In this document: positions 22,964-34,326 of the stretch, one piece after another
How the letters are laid out: every line of letters starts with the position of its first letter
Position numbering within the stretch: the first letter of the stretch is position 1
NCBI RefSeq assembly: GCF_000003195.3
Contig: NC_012871.2
Location: 44,378,554-44,442,553, forward strand
DNA: 64,000 nucleotides
From: Sorghum bicolor
Taxonomy: Eukaryota > Streptophyta > Magnoliopsida > Poales > Poaceae
Reading direction: 5' to 3'
Notes under the pieces: model-generated
Told to the model about the DNA's origin: nothing
What the model saw: the letters and a program-made list of their open reading frames with translations, nothing else
The model's database searches: none
Made by a program: the position numbers and the translations under genes

Positions 22964-24196
22964 TACTGACGGTTCTTAAGTATCAATTTTAATTATCAAA
23001 TAAACAAGAGAAAGGACCAATATGCAACCATCACCTAGAATTAGGGTTTGATCTGACAGAATTCCACGAGTTTTGTTGTTTATCTATTTCTGCAGGGGGT
23101 TATCAGGAAATAAGGAAGAAAGGCCCACATGTCGGGATTACATAGAGATATCAACGCACCGCGCAATTTTACATCATCTAGAAGACTCCAGAAGCCACGA
23201 GACCGAAGCGGAGGCGAAGCTGGGCCAGGCTTAGGGCGCCCGCCCTGGAAGCCTGGGCGCCCGCCCCCCTGCTGGAGCCAATTCAGGACTCCTTCGCTCG
23301 GGATATTCCACCGACCTATTGGATCAAGAAAAACATAGTACTACCTCGGCTATCGACCCAAAAACGCATAGAAGGGGAGGACTATATAAGCGAGGCCCCC
23401 TGGCCCCTGGAAGACATGAAGAAATTATCATAGAGACTGAGGGGTGCCCTCGAAGGAAAACCTCTATTGTAATTAATATTTCTTTTTAGGCTTAGCAATC
23501 AATGTAAGGTAGAAATAGATCTTCTAGTTTCTACTAGATTGAGAGAGATAGAGTGGAGGTGTAGAGTGGAGGAAGCCCGGCTTGTCGGTGTCTACTCCAA
23601 GCTTGTACCTGCGGGATCAAGTTCTCCTAACCCGAAGCTTGCTCCTAGGATTCTTCAGTAATTCGACTTCTAAATTCTAGTAAGTTCTTGTTTTATTGTT
23701 CTTATGGTTTATGAGTTTACTTTAATCTCTTCGCGTAGAGTTTAGAGTAATCATTGCTGGCGTAAATGTGGTGTTTAGGCTAGGGTACTCATAGATATTC
23801 CCTGACTAGCTGGACCGTGGTAGTAGTGAGGAACGTGACATTTCCGAGCTACCTTTGTAGATCACATCTCGTTAGCAGGAAGGATAGGGTTTATAGGTGC
23901 GGGTCGAACATCCTTTGTGTTGTCTAGATTCCGTTAGCCTCCCCATCAGAACAATAGATCATCCTTACCAAGGTTAGAAGGAGACTACGGTTGCAGTCTT
24001 CTCTATTTATCACTCACATCGAAAGACATTCTTTGTGCCTAAAGGGATAGTAGCAATAGACCGGTTAGTCAGATGCACTCTTTCTCCCAGTGGTAAAAAT
24101 ATAAATACGATACTCTGGAAAACCTCCCGGGTGAAATGCTCACCGATATCCGTGCGCTTGCGGATCATTTTCTAATTGCGTTACCAAATATCAACA
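22964..24196 (+). repeat. Solo LTR of the element 2 family, 1233 bp
   Basis: It aligns end to end with the element 2 LTRs (35145-36378 and 41892-43126). It starts TACTGACGG where the others have TGTTGACGG, and ends ATATCAACA. ATAAC flanks it on both sides (22959-22963 and 24197-24201), so a full element inserted here and later collapsed by recombination between its LTRs. It keeps the GGGCGCCCGCCC pair (about 23235-23268) and a TATATAA box near 23383. Confidence 0.92.
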
Positions 24197-25491
24197 ATAA
24201 CCATGAGATTAAAGTGACATGAGTGTTATTCTAAGATAAGGCTCTTCAACACTCGCAAGCTTACTAAGGACAAAAAGGTAACAACTACGACACTACCTGA
24301 TTAACAACACATCTACTCATGCATCATGGTTTTAAACAAACATGTGAGAACATGAATCACACTATCTCCAACAATCATTACTAAGCACAAAGTTCTGCAG
24401 ATAACAAGCAGTCATCTAAAGCAACACTAGTACACCTAAACATACAAAACATGATGGTAAAGTGCTTTTATCTTTTACTTTCTTTTACTAGAAAGGTGTA
24501 TGTTTCTTCTCTAGTTGTGAAAACAAATTTTTAACTTATGCTTAAAAGACTAGTCATCTTAGAGATGTGCATCATACTGACAGGGTGCACAGACAGACCA
24601 CAACAGGCAAAACAAAGCAAATTATACCCTATCTTTAATTATAGCTATTCAAGCAACATGTAGCAAAGCATTTTATCCAACTGCACACAAGCAAGGTGAC
24701 ACCACATTGATTCATAAGTTACTTATTGTTAGAACAAAGGTGAGAGACACAAAGTTATACATAAGATAACAATCATGATGATGCATGCTTCGTCCTATTC
24801 GTCCTCACAAAATTGCCAGCCTAAGGTGGCAATCACGTTCTATGTCGGTGGCATAACACGTACACTCTCGACATATAGCTAGTCGTAATATTCAATTTAC
24901 GCATCCGTGGTTAGTGTACCTGCAGAAAATTCATTTCAGCGCACCCACAATATGAAACATGCAGTACAAGATTAAAAAGCTATGCGCTCCACACACGTGT
25001 ATCCCCATACCTGTTTGTGTAGTGCTACTACCCACATCATCGTCCTAGTGACGACATCGCCTCTAAGGACGGAATCACCCATCATGCGATACCTTTTCAT
25101 AGGCACATGTAAAATGTGCACATGATCCAGTACCAAAAGCACTTCCCTAGATCGGTGGTGTATCCGATCATGCTCTCACAGCTCACACTTACCGTGGCGT
25201 AGAGGAAGAAATGATCCATACATTACCATTCAAATGAATGGCACTCATACTATTGCACGCCGTATGAGCAACGAAATAGAAATATGATGCAGAAACCCCC
25301 AAGTCAGTACTTAAATAAGCCACCTAAAGGTCCTTATTTGAGCATAAAGGAAATGACCACTGGCATACTTAGGTAAAACATTTTCAGATTTGAACACACC
25401 TATATCTATAATAGCTATAAGCTATTAAAAACTAATTTTAGAAAACAAAATCTTTTGTTTAGAATACACATATGACAAGTTTAATGTTGAA

Positions 25492-25507
25492 CCTTGCTTT
25501 GATACCA
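25492..25507 (-). other. Primer-binding site, tRNA-iMet type (LARD)
   Basis: On the minus strand TGGTATCAAAGCAAGG starts two bases after the 5' LTR. It differs from the complement of the plant initiator tRNA-Met 3' end (TGGTATCAGAGCCAGG) at two positions. Confidence 0.8.
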
Positions 25508-25509
25508 GC

Positions 25510-28500
25510 TGTAACAGAACCGCCCAATTTACAAGAGATCAACTATGAAAAACTCCCGCCAAAGCAGTTGCTTTAACATAATCGAACTCTTATAAACCGG
25601 GTAGTCCGTGAAATCACGAGGGATTTCAAACCAACCATCATACAAGCCAAGATCGTAGTGATTGAACATAACAAGTCACATGTTACATCCATTTCACAAG
25701 TAGTTTGATATACATCGGAGTTCTATATAGTTATTACAACTTGAGTTGAAAAATAGCGGAAGCAGAATAATTTTGAAACTAACATTACCCTTATTTCAAA
25801 TACATGCCAGTATCCAGGTCAACTCCAACAAAAGCAACATAGATGAGGTAACTAAGATGGATCATGCCCATGATCTTACTCCTCTAATATGGTAGGAGTC
25901 ATCCAACTCTTGCAGTAGCCATGATACATCACAACCTGCAACAAGTGGGAATAAACCCTGAGTACGAGAAGGTACTCAGCTAGACTTACCCGTCATAAAC
26001 CAGAAATAACATGACACCAAGGAGTATGCAAGGCTTTATTGGTGGGGCTAGCTGGAAAACACTTTTTGCATAAAAAGCTTAGGTTACAGGTAAGTAACTT
26101 TTCAGGTATTTAGCTCAAGTTAATAATCATTACCTGTCATCTATATTAGCACCTGTACTAGAGCAATCACTTGATTAAGATACAACAGTAGTACCCATAT
26201 TTGATGTGGCATTTCCAACATCATCATCATACCATAACCATCCAAGTGTTCCATAAACATTACTACGATGACGAAGCTCAAGTCAAGTGCTCACTGTCCA
26301 GGAGCGATGGCGATTCGAATCGATTTCTAACCAGCTGGCGAGTTTATTCCCCACACAAACCACACTCACTGATCAAGTGAGCTACAGGTCACCATATTAC
26401 ACTATCCAGGACCAATTCGCGGGTTCGACAGGCACCGCCCGTACCCGAGGACCGTTCCGGCGACCGAGGTATCCAAGGTACACCAAGGTTGCGCGCCGCG
26501 CCCTCGTCGTTCTCCTCAACCATCACCAATACAGCGAGTACATCGGGCCGATTCCCGGCCCGGATAGTGTTCAGGCTTCGCGGTCGGAACAACTTATCCT
26601 TCCAGCTAAGTGTGGGGCATGTGTTCAACATGACAAGAGGGCCGTCAACGATCGGTCCTTAATCGACACAGGCGGGGATAGATAGGCACCCAAGACCTCC
26701 ATGTCTTGTTACTTCTCTATCATCGTCCCGCCCGGTCTCCAATTATTCATCCTCATCACTTGGTTATTTCCATGATAGCATTCAAAAGTAGTAGGAGACT
26801 TATAATGCTCCGGGGCTTGCCTGGGATCAACACGGAGTCAGTTTAATTAGTTGTTCCATCTTGGTGACATCTTAGGTCGCAACACTTGCTTAGTCCTTCC
26901 ACCTTCGCGATGGGTCCACCCAACACTGTCTTCGGATTTGTTCCCACACCAAGACCTTCACGTGATTCATCTAGCGCACCTAGATGAGATGCAAGTGCAT
27001 GAATATAAAGAATAATAACACAACATGCATCACAGAAAAGTATGCAAGACATAGGCATTTAAAGTTATTTAGCTAACATCACACGACCAATTATATAGAG
27101 CAAACATATCAATAATGACACAAGTTTTACAAGGTTACAAGTGTATTACTTAATCACCATTAAAGACATGAATCACAGTTTGCACACAACAAGTAAAGCA
27201 ATCAAGCATTCATGCATTTTCAGCAATTTTGGACATACATGCAGCAACTCAGTAAACAATTCATAACTAGAGCTACACAGCTCCAAAAACTATGCAATAG
27301 GACATTATGGAAAGATTATAAAATCATCTACAATTCATCTTTAATCATATTAGCATGATTAACAAGTTAACCAAGTAAAACATGCATGACCATATAATCT
27401 GGTCCAGGAATTTCCAGAGAACAAGCATTTCAAGGGATGAGCTTCATACTACTGTTACTCACAAACCACTTAGCCAAATGATATGAAACTTTACCACAAG
27501 ATATATTAATAAATTATCTATATATTTTATATAGACAAGTTTCACAAGAAACATCATTTATATCATGAAATTAGTTGCACAATCAAAACTGCTCATGCTG
27601 CCCAAACAGTAGGGGTACAATTACACACAGAAAACTGATAGGCAATTCAAAGCAGCATAACTGGAGTTGTAGACCTCCAGCAAACATAATTCTTATATTT
27701 GTGGAAAGCTTATAAAGTTACCTACAACTTTCTTATTATCATCTAAATATGATTCCACAGTTAACAAGGTCAATTAATCCCATGAAGGCATCTCTGTCCA
27801 AAACATAGACAGAATCTGTCATGCTACATTAAACAGCTATAACTTGAGGTTCACATGTCCATAATTTATGATTGTGTACTTTCTAGAAAGCTTACGAAAT
27901 TGTGAACAACTTTGTTATAAACATCTAGAGCTAAATCTACCACTAACAAGGTCTTACATTACAAACAATGCAATCCTGTCTGGGTTTAGACAGAAACTGG
28001 AACAGTACTTTAAACCACTATAACTCAAGATGTGCTCAACCAAAAATTGTGCTATTTATCTTTTTGGAAAGCTCATGAAAATTAATAAAACTTATATATT
28101 TTCATTAAGGCATGATTCACAACTGAACTGAGCCAAACAATACAAACATGCAGATCCACTCAGAATAGGAGCAAAGGAACACAGGGTACTTGTTATTTTT
28201 ATAACTCTTAATCTATTGTTCCTAAATTCATGAAACTTTTACCAGTCATCAAATATCATATTAAAAGCATGTCACAATATTTTCACATTTATTTGGGCAA
28301 CAACACAGCAGTTATGAAAAAGACAAATATAACAAGGAATTAAAACCTAACTGCATAAATCTATTTTTACGACTATAACTTCAAACTAAACCATACCATA
28401 TTATAGATCTACTGCATATAGAATTTCATAACGATTCCAAAAAGTCCACATTTGCTATTTTACGACTTTTCTATGAATTACTATGCATTTCCAAAGATCA

Positions 28501-30243
28501 TCCAGAAATCTGCATAAAGAAAAGATAAAGGAAAACACTTTTGCTTCGGAAACCCTGGGCTTTCTCGAAATCAACCGCAGTCCAGATGCACTATTCATAT
28601 GAGTGTTAGTTTCGCATCTGGAACCCTGAGTTGTTTCATATTCTAACCCGAGATCCCTCCTTCTCTACGGAAGGCGAAATCTAGCTTCGGGGTCAGGGGG
28701 CCACGCCATCGACGAGGAAGCGACGCTGGGGTCTCCCAAGCTCCCACGCACCACGATGGGGCTCAGCCTGGAGGACGGCCCGGCCACGATGCTCATCCAT
28801 GCTAGCTGCTCGGGGTAGCGGGCGGCAATGGTGGTGTCCGTGCTCGACAGTGATGGGGAGCGAGTTGGAGAGACACAGAGAGGCGGAGGGAGTGGAGGGG
28901 AGGTGGAGGCGAGTGAATGAGGGAGTGGTGAGCCCTTCTGGCTGTCCCAAACGCGAAATGGAGCAGCAGCAGAGGTGCAGCAATGGTGGGGCGCGCTCTG
29001 GTGCATGGCGACCACGCAGGCGTTTCATCGAACACGTGGCGCGCGTCGGAGTAGGCAAGGTGGGAGGCTATTTTGGGCTTGTTCCTGGCCGAATTTGAAG
29101 ATGAGCCAAAAATGAAGTTTGCTCACCTCGGCCTGCTCTCCAACTTTGATTAAGTGTGCTCAGTCATTAGGCCAACCGATTAGGAGATAAATAGATGCCA
29201 AGTCACGAGTGTCAACGTATTGACGGTGATTAGCAAAACCAAGAATTGATGGTCCAAATCAAGTCAAACATGATGCAACTTTTTACATGACCTTCTCCAA
29301 GTAATTGTCCACCACTTTTATTTTTGGATCAACTTTAGTTGCTTAACAAAAACATGAGAACGCGGCATGCCAACAGGTCGACGTCCGTTTAGCAATAAAT
29401 TAATCTTTTGCTATTTTGGGAGCTATTTTTGAACATCCAAATGAACTCCAAATTTGATGATACTTGATCCATTGCTTTCATCAAGAAGAGTACTCAAACT
29501 CATATTAAGGAATCTAATTGAGTTACTATATGAATTTGGATGCTAAAATGTCACAGAGAAACTAACTTGCTGCTGTCACTTTCCGGGACTTAGAATTATT
29601 TCTCAGGGCTAAAAAGCAGCAGCTGATTCGAAATTGGAGCCTCTATTTGAACTATTTGCATGCTGATTTGGTTCTTGACCCTTGAATAAAGTTTCTTCTA
29701 CACAAGAAAAACTACAACTTTCATTTAGGGTCAAACCTCATAACTGCAACAGAAGTCCATCTTTCACTTTGGTCAATGCAGTAACCCGATAAAGCTCCAA
29801 ATAGGATTTTAGGCCAATTGAAGCATTTTCTTGACATAACCTCAACATGAACCCTTCATGACTTTTGTTGTATAATTCATCTAGAGTCCTATGAGCAAGT
29901 TTGGAAGGGTTGGTTCATGACCCATGATTCTATTTACTTAATAGAGCCATTCCAACAATGATATAACTTATCATTTCATGTGACTTCTTGATTACAAACT
30001 TAACCGAACCTTTCCAGAGACCAACATAGATTGGGATGGATATAAGACACATGAAAAAGGTTCCATTAGCATCATCAAAGGAAACCTTTTAAAAAGGCAT
30101 ATATGCAAGCAAGGTTGCATCCACCAAGCCCAAGTTGCGGTTTACTTTCATAGGTTGATTGTGACCTCTTTGTTACCATTAAGCTTGTCATGTTTGAGCT
30201 CAAACCTAGTACTTAGCAAGTGACAAACAGCTGGGGTTTTACA
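25510..30243 (-). repeat. LARD 5' LTR, 4734 bp
   Basis: An uninterrupted copy of the LTR split at 7479-20704. It lacks 222 bp present in the other copy; the join at 26778-26781 keeps one GCAT. It has about 30 bp near 28135-28165 that the other lacks. It contains the GC-rich island at 28660-29098. Confidence 0.92.
28660..29098 (-). other. GC-rich island in LARD 5' LTR, twin of 19120-19560
   Basis: The second copy of the island, with the peptide SDARHVFDETPAW on the minus strand at about 29030. This copy keeps the ARH of the PPR-like motif, while the other keeps the EMP. That suggests the ancestral sequence had both. Confidence 0.35.
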
Positions 30244-30248
30244 GGCCC
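30244..30248. repeat. Target-site duplication GGCCC, right
   Basis: It matches 7474-7478. Element A's antisense gene resumes directly beyond it. Confidence 0.9.
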
Positions 30249-31720
30249 CGTCGTCAAGGACTTAACTCGGTGACCTGCCTTAGGCGCGGGAGGAGGTTGG
30301 GGGCGGGGGATGATCTGACCTGGCGCAGGCTCAGGAGGAGTGTCGGCGCGGGAATGACATGGAGACGGCTCCCTCTGCTGACTTTCACGAGACCAGCTTG
30401 GCCCCCCTTTGGGACTTCCGTCCGCGGGACGTCGACGCCGGTCGGGGGAGGGCCCTCGAGGATCTAGTCGAGACGGGATGCTATTCCTTCGGAATCATCG
30501 CTGTCGTCGTCGCCATCGTCGCCATCATCCTCGTCGTGGGATTCTTCCTCTGGCTCCCCCTCTGCCTAGACTTCCCTCGACGCATCTCCAGCACTTGACG
30601 CTAGAGATTCTTCTTCTTTTCCTCCTTCTTTTTCAAGTCTGCTGTGGATTTCTGCTTTTCTGCGGACTCTCGCCGCTTGTCACGAACGACCTCGTCCACC
30701 TTTACTGGAGGCCTCGAGGATCGAGCGTCGATCGGTCCCTGCGCGGGCAGAGATGGGTCTTAAAAGTGGTCGAAGAGGATCGAGATTCAAGATCGTACAT
30801 AGGAAAAGGACTTACCAGGTCAATCGACCCCTAATCGGGCCTCATGAGGAAGTCGTTGACGTGCTCTGGCTGGAAGTCGCTAGCAACGGCCGCCCTAACT
30901 CAGGCCGCAACCTCATCGTCCGCCGGAGCCTCGTTGGACATCCGGCAAGCCTCGAGATCCCGCGACGAAACACTGGGACCCATCTCGTCCATCCTCAACG
31001 GCCAAGACATCAACGGGAGAACCCTCCGATGATGGATGGCCGAGAGAACGAGAGCGGCTGACTGGCCTTCCTCGCGCAGCTTCTTCAGGGCGTTGAGGAG
31101 GGGGTCGAGCCGTGCTTGGTGAGTTTGGATGACGCCGTAGCTCTAGTGGCCCGGGCGCTCTGAGATCAAGCGCCCGGTGTAGACGGGGAAGAGGTCGTCG
31201 TCGTTCCGTAGATAAAACCACTGGGAGTCCCATCCGGCGTGGTTCGACGTTAACCCCACCGGGATGTACTCGCATGGCCTCTCCGATTTGCCAGTCTTCA
31301 ACACCAGGTTGAGGCACCCGGCCCGTACAGGCTTCCTCACACCTATGGTTCTAGTAGGGGCGTTGAAGAGCTCGCCCCGGTACAGATGGAGCCACAGGTC
31401 CCAGTAGGGCATCATACCCATATAGCCCTCACACACCGCGGCAAAAACCGCCGCAGCGGTGATGGCGTTTGGGGAGAAGTGCTGGAGCTCCACCCCGTAG
31501 TGGTGGCAAAGCGCTCGCATGAAACGGCTTAGAGGAGAACCCAAGCCGTGGCGGTGGAACTTGGCGAAGGAGACCACGTAGCCCTTGGGCGGCCTTGGCT
31601 CCCGGTGGTCCGCCGCCGGCGCGATCCACTCCGGCCGCGACAACAAAGTGCGGGAGCGCAGGAGTCCCTCCCTCTCGAGCTCTAGCAGCCGGCGCTCCAT
31701 CATCGACGACGGGCGCTAGT
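30249..31720 (-). pseudogene. Element A antisense accessory gene, 5' exons (PF04195-type domain)
   Basis: The N-terminal part of the gene that continues at 7473-4619. The first exon (31720-30816) encodes a domain like the Pfam family called putative gypsy-type transposon (PF04195): GYVVSFAKFHRHGLG, ALCHHYGVELQHFSPNA, YWDLWLHLYRGEL, DSQWFYLRNDDDLFPVY. It continues to RRVLPLMSWPLRMDEM and a donor site (GTAAGT, 30815-30810). An acceptor at 30740-30739 opens an acidic, Lys-rich exon (EGEPEEESHDEDDGDDGDDD). The true start lies upstream: in element B's copy the frame begins about 15 codons earlier, but here LTR B starts at 31721 and cuts it, and the Trp codon at the edge is TAG. Stops at 31143 and near 30910 break the frame. 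The role of these proteins is unknown. Confidence 0.75.
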
Positions 31721-32765
31721 TGTCGGTGTTTTCCCCACGGGGGGTCACACCAATGAGTAAATTTGTATGCGTGCTCCCTTTTCCAAATGGTGATGCAAGA
31801 AGACAGAAAGATTTATCCTGGTTCGGGCAAGAGAAGGCCCTACGTCTAGCGGGGGAGGGAAGTTTGTATTATCTTGCACCTAAGTGCTTGTACAGGGGCG
31901 AATACAAGTGTGTATGAACCGGGATGGAGTATGGAAACTTCTCTACGTGTGTGCATTGTGATACGTGATCTCTGTCTATTCCTGGGTCTCCCCTTTTATA
32001 GCTCCAAGGAGAGACCTAGGGCACATGTATAGGTGTCAGAGTAGGGGTCGATAGAGGAATGGCGCGCTGACCTACTCGAGGCCTCCGTACCGGCGTGATC
32101 TCGAGCTGTCCCGTCTTGGTAGCTTGATGATGATTACGCGTGCCCCTGTATCCTGCTCTGCGCGTCGTCTCGGGCTGGTTCACCTGTCGCACGCTTGTAT
32201 GGTATAGCGGCAGATCCTGCGGAGTGGCTGCGGTGTTGTCAGTCGACGCCCAACTCTTCCCTAGGAAGGAATCATGCCTGGTCGAGGGTCAGGCGCCGTG
32301 CAGTGCCTTGTCGTCTAAAGCGTTGACCTTGGGTGTCTCAAGGGGGTCCCGACTAGACGCTCCATCCCTGCTTTTCGCGCCCTGGCACGCTCTGAGTCGT
32401 TTGGTGGGGAAAGCTACAAAAAGGATGATGGGACGGGTGCCTGTTCCCTATCACGCTTCCCGTGACCAGCGTGTTAGGTGGGAAAGCGATAGGCGCATTA
32501 AATGCCCTGGCTCTCGTGCGCGCGTCAGGCGGCGGACAGTGCCCTTGCGCTCGACGCCCCCCGATTCGTTCGAGTCCATTTCCGTATTCGACGGTAGTTA
32601 GCGCTCGATCCCTGAGTGGTTCGCTCGACGTCTTTTCTGTCTTCGAGGCTTCGGCCGTCGATGACCGCACGACTTATCAGAGCGTCGAGTTGAGGCCCTC
32701 GATCTGTGCACGTGTAATCTCGTTATGGGCAACAGTTAGGGTACCCCTTACTGATACCCTCGACA
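31721..32765 (-). repeat. Element B 3' LTR
   Basis: On the + strand it runs TGTCGGTGTT ... CCCTCGACA, 1045 bp, the same length as the 5' LTR at 48747-49791. The minus-strand TATA (CTATAAAAGG) is at about 31997-32005. Confidence 0.92.
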
Positions 32766-32780
32766 GTAGCCCCCGAGTCT
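32766..32780 (-). other. Polypurine tract of element B
   Basis: On the minus strand AGACTCGGGGGCTAC directly precedes TGTCGAGGG of the 3' LTR. Confidence 0.8.
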
Positions 32781-33540
32781 CCATTCGAGCGCTGGCGCTC
32801 AAGTGGAGGCTTTATTTTGCGGTCGAATTTCCATGGGGACGCGCGAGCGACCCCGCGGGGGTAGCCCTCGAGCCCTTGGAGGAGTTTTTTGACTCCTTCA
32901 AGGGTTAAATTGCCTAACTCTCAGAAACGCTATCGACACCGGTGGTGGAAGGTCCTGATTGGCTTGTTTTGTGCGGGGGTTTCGACGTACTCTCGATAGA
33001 GCGAGCGTCTTCCACCCCAAATTGAGTTCCTAGCGGGTAGTCCAAGTGAGAACCTGTGCCCCTTTCTAGGGGGTCAGCTGTAGCCCGGAGGCGATCTCAT
33101 AAAGCAGGGTCGACGTGGTCGGGGATACCGATCTCATTCGATAGAGTCCAGCGGCTCGATGCCTCCCGTCGGGGGGATTCCTTTCGACTGTCTCGACCCT
33201 ACCTTGGACATCCCTAGCGAGTCTTCGTGGCGGGCCTCGATCTTCGACCACTCGCTGGGGATCCCTGACTCTGGTGCTCGAGATCGGCTGTCGAACCCTT
33301 TAGGTGGGCCAGCCTGCGACCTCTCGAGGCTTTCACGGGTACATCCCTTGGCTTACAAGGGAAGGAAGGAGCCATGGGCGGTTCGCCTTTTTGCCCGTTG
33401 GGCGCGCCTTTTTAGGTGGGAGGCGTTACGACACTGTGTTGGCGTGGAATTTGGAGCGCCCCACCTGTGAGGAGGGAAAGGACAGTTAGACGGCGCATTT
33501 ATGGGGGGAGTTACCTCATTTCTCGGATCTGCCCGTTGGT
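32781..33540. other. Element B region between PPT and antisense gene promoter
   Basis: GC-rich internal sequence without a supported gene. Its part nearest the PPT matches 1170-1539. The part toward 33540 is the upstream (promoter) side of the antisense gene. Confidence 0.6.
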
Positions 33541-33551
33541 GGACTGCTACC

Positions 33552-33558
33552 TATAAAT
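33552..33558 (+). promoter_or_regulatory. TATA box of the antisense accessory gene
   Basis: TATAAAT lies 150 bp upstream of the ATG at 33702, with a pyrimidine-rich leader in between, on the strand opposite to element B. The spacing fits a plant polymerase II promoter, so the antisense gene has its own promoter inside the element. Confidence 0.55.
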
Positions 33559-33701
33559 GTGCCTTGGCGTCGCCGCCGTTCTCCCTTCTGCCTCCCGTCT
33601 TCGTTCTCGCCTTAGCCCTCTCGTTGCCTTAGTTCTCTTGCTGTCTCACACGCGCGCGCACATCCTCGAGCGGTAGCGGATCCACCGTCCTTCCATCCAA
33701 G

Positions 33702-33827
33702 ATGCCTGTGAGACTCGTCGCCGCCGACGACTGGCGCCCGTCGTCGATGACGGAGCCCCGGTTGCTAGAGCTTGAGAGAGAGGGACTCCTACGCCGCCGC
33801 ACCTCGCTATCGGGGCCCCTTGTATAG
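33702..33827 (+). pseudogene. Element B antisense accessory gene, 41-codon remnant
   Basis: ATG at 33702 opens MPVRLVAADDWRPSSM, then RLLELEREGLLRRR, then TAG at 33825. The middle is the same as the start of element A's antisense gene (RLLELEREGLLRSR, 31700 downward). It shows the true N-terminus and that A's copy lost about 12 codons at the LTR junction. After GLLRRRTSL the similarity stops. The rest of the gene is deleted here, and 33830-34130 looks like its 3' non-coding tail. Confidence 0.65.
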
Positions 33828-34129
33828 TACTTTGTTAATCCTATTTTCAAGTGATACAGTATCTTTAAGTGGTTGTTATATGTTTGTCTGTCTTTTCTCT
33901 CGAGGCTTCTTTTTATTCCTTTTTGCGCCTATGTTTGTTTTTTCTCGCTTGGTCTTTTGTTCGAGGCGGTCTCAATTGCCTCAAGGGTGAGGAGGCGAGT
34001 AGAGTTTCCATAGCCCGGGGGCATGGGAGTTCTCAGGCTCGTCGTTTCTCGGCCCTTAAGGGGCTCGAGGTACCTTTACTACTCAACCGTGTGAGATTAC
34101 CGATAGGAATGAAAGGATTGCTAGATTTT

Positions 34130-34185
34130 TTCCGGCGCTTGGGGGGGTCGCCCCCCTTGCTAGCCCCCGAGGGAGTGTCGACTAT
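34130..34185 (-). other. Second (central) PPT-like module in element B
   Basis: On the minus strand CCCTCGGGGGCTAGCAAGG is followed by GGGGCGACCCCCCC, just after the integrase end. It repeats the CTCGGGGGCTA core of the terminal PPT and its neighbouring palindromic G/C run (compare 1433-1470). Confidence 0.4.
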
Positions 34186-34326
34186 GATGGGTCGTAGTCG
34201 ATACTCCCTTCTATCGTTGAGACTTGTGGAAAAGTAAATCGCTCGAGGGAAAGATTTCATTTATTCGTATATTCATTTACAAGGCCTTGGTACAAAGCGC
34301 ACGTAGGAACATAAAGCTTTGAAATT

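Larger units (their letters stand above)
20705..25509 (-). other. LARD internal domain, non-coding
   Basis: Without the solo LTR this is about 3.57 kb of AT-rich DNA. I see no gag, protease, RT or integrase motif on either strand. Only short frames are present (for example 22370-22699 minus), and none has a known domain. LARD internal domains are known to be conserved in structure rather than coding. Confidence 0.75.
7479..30243 (-). mobile_element. LARD-type non-autonomous LTR retrotransposon, with nested insertions
   Basis: The element is bounded by TGTAACA and T(G/T)TTACA on the + strand and by GGCCC duplications. A tRNA-iMet-type PBS (25492-25507) and a PPT (20705-20721) both read on the minus strand, so the 5' LTR is 25510-30243 and the 3' LTR is 7479-20704. 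After removal of element 1, the left LTR is about 4.94 kb, the right 4.73 kb, and the internal domain about 3.57 kb without the solo LTR. No gag or pol motif is present. These proportions match large retrotransposon derivatives (LARDs) as described in Triticeae, with LTRs of about 4.5 kb and a non-coding domain of about 3.5 kb. It sits inside element A's antisense gene and is therefore younger than A. Confidence 0.9.

Noticed and set aside
31711..31720. ACTAG beside LTR B as a possible target-site duplication with E's GATCACTAG
   Set aside because: The bases are explained by the antisense gene sequence (ACTGGCGCCCG in B's copy), so the match is chance.
32140..32601. 153-codon frame in LTR B 3' (and 49166-49627 in the 5' LTR)
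   Set aside because: Antisense within the LTR, present only because the LTRs are copies, with no known domain.
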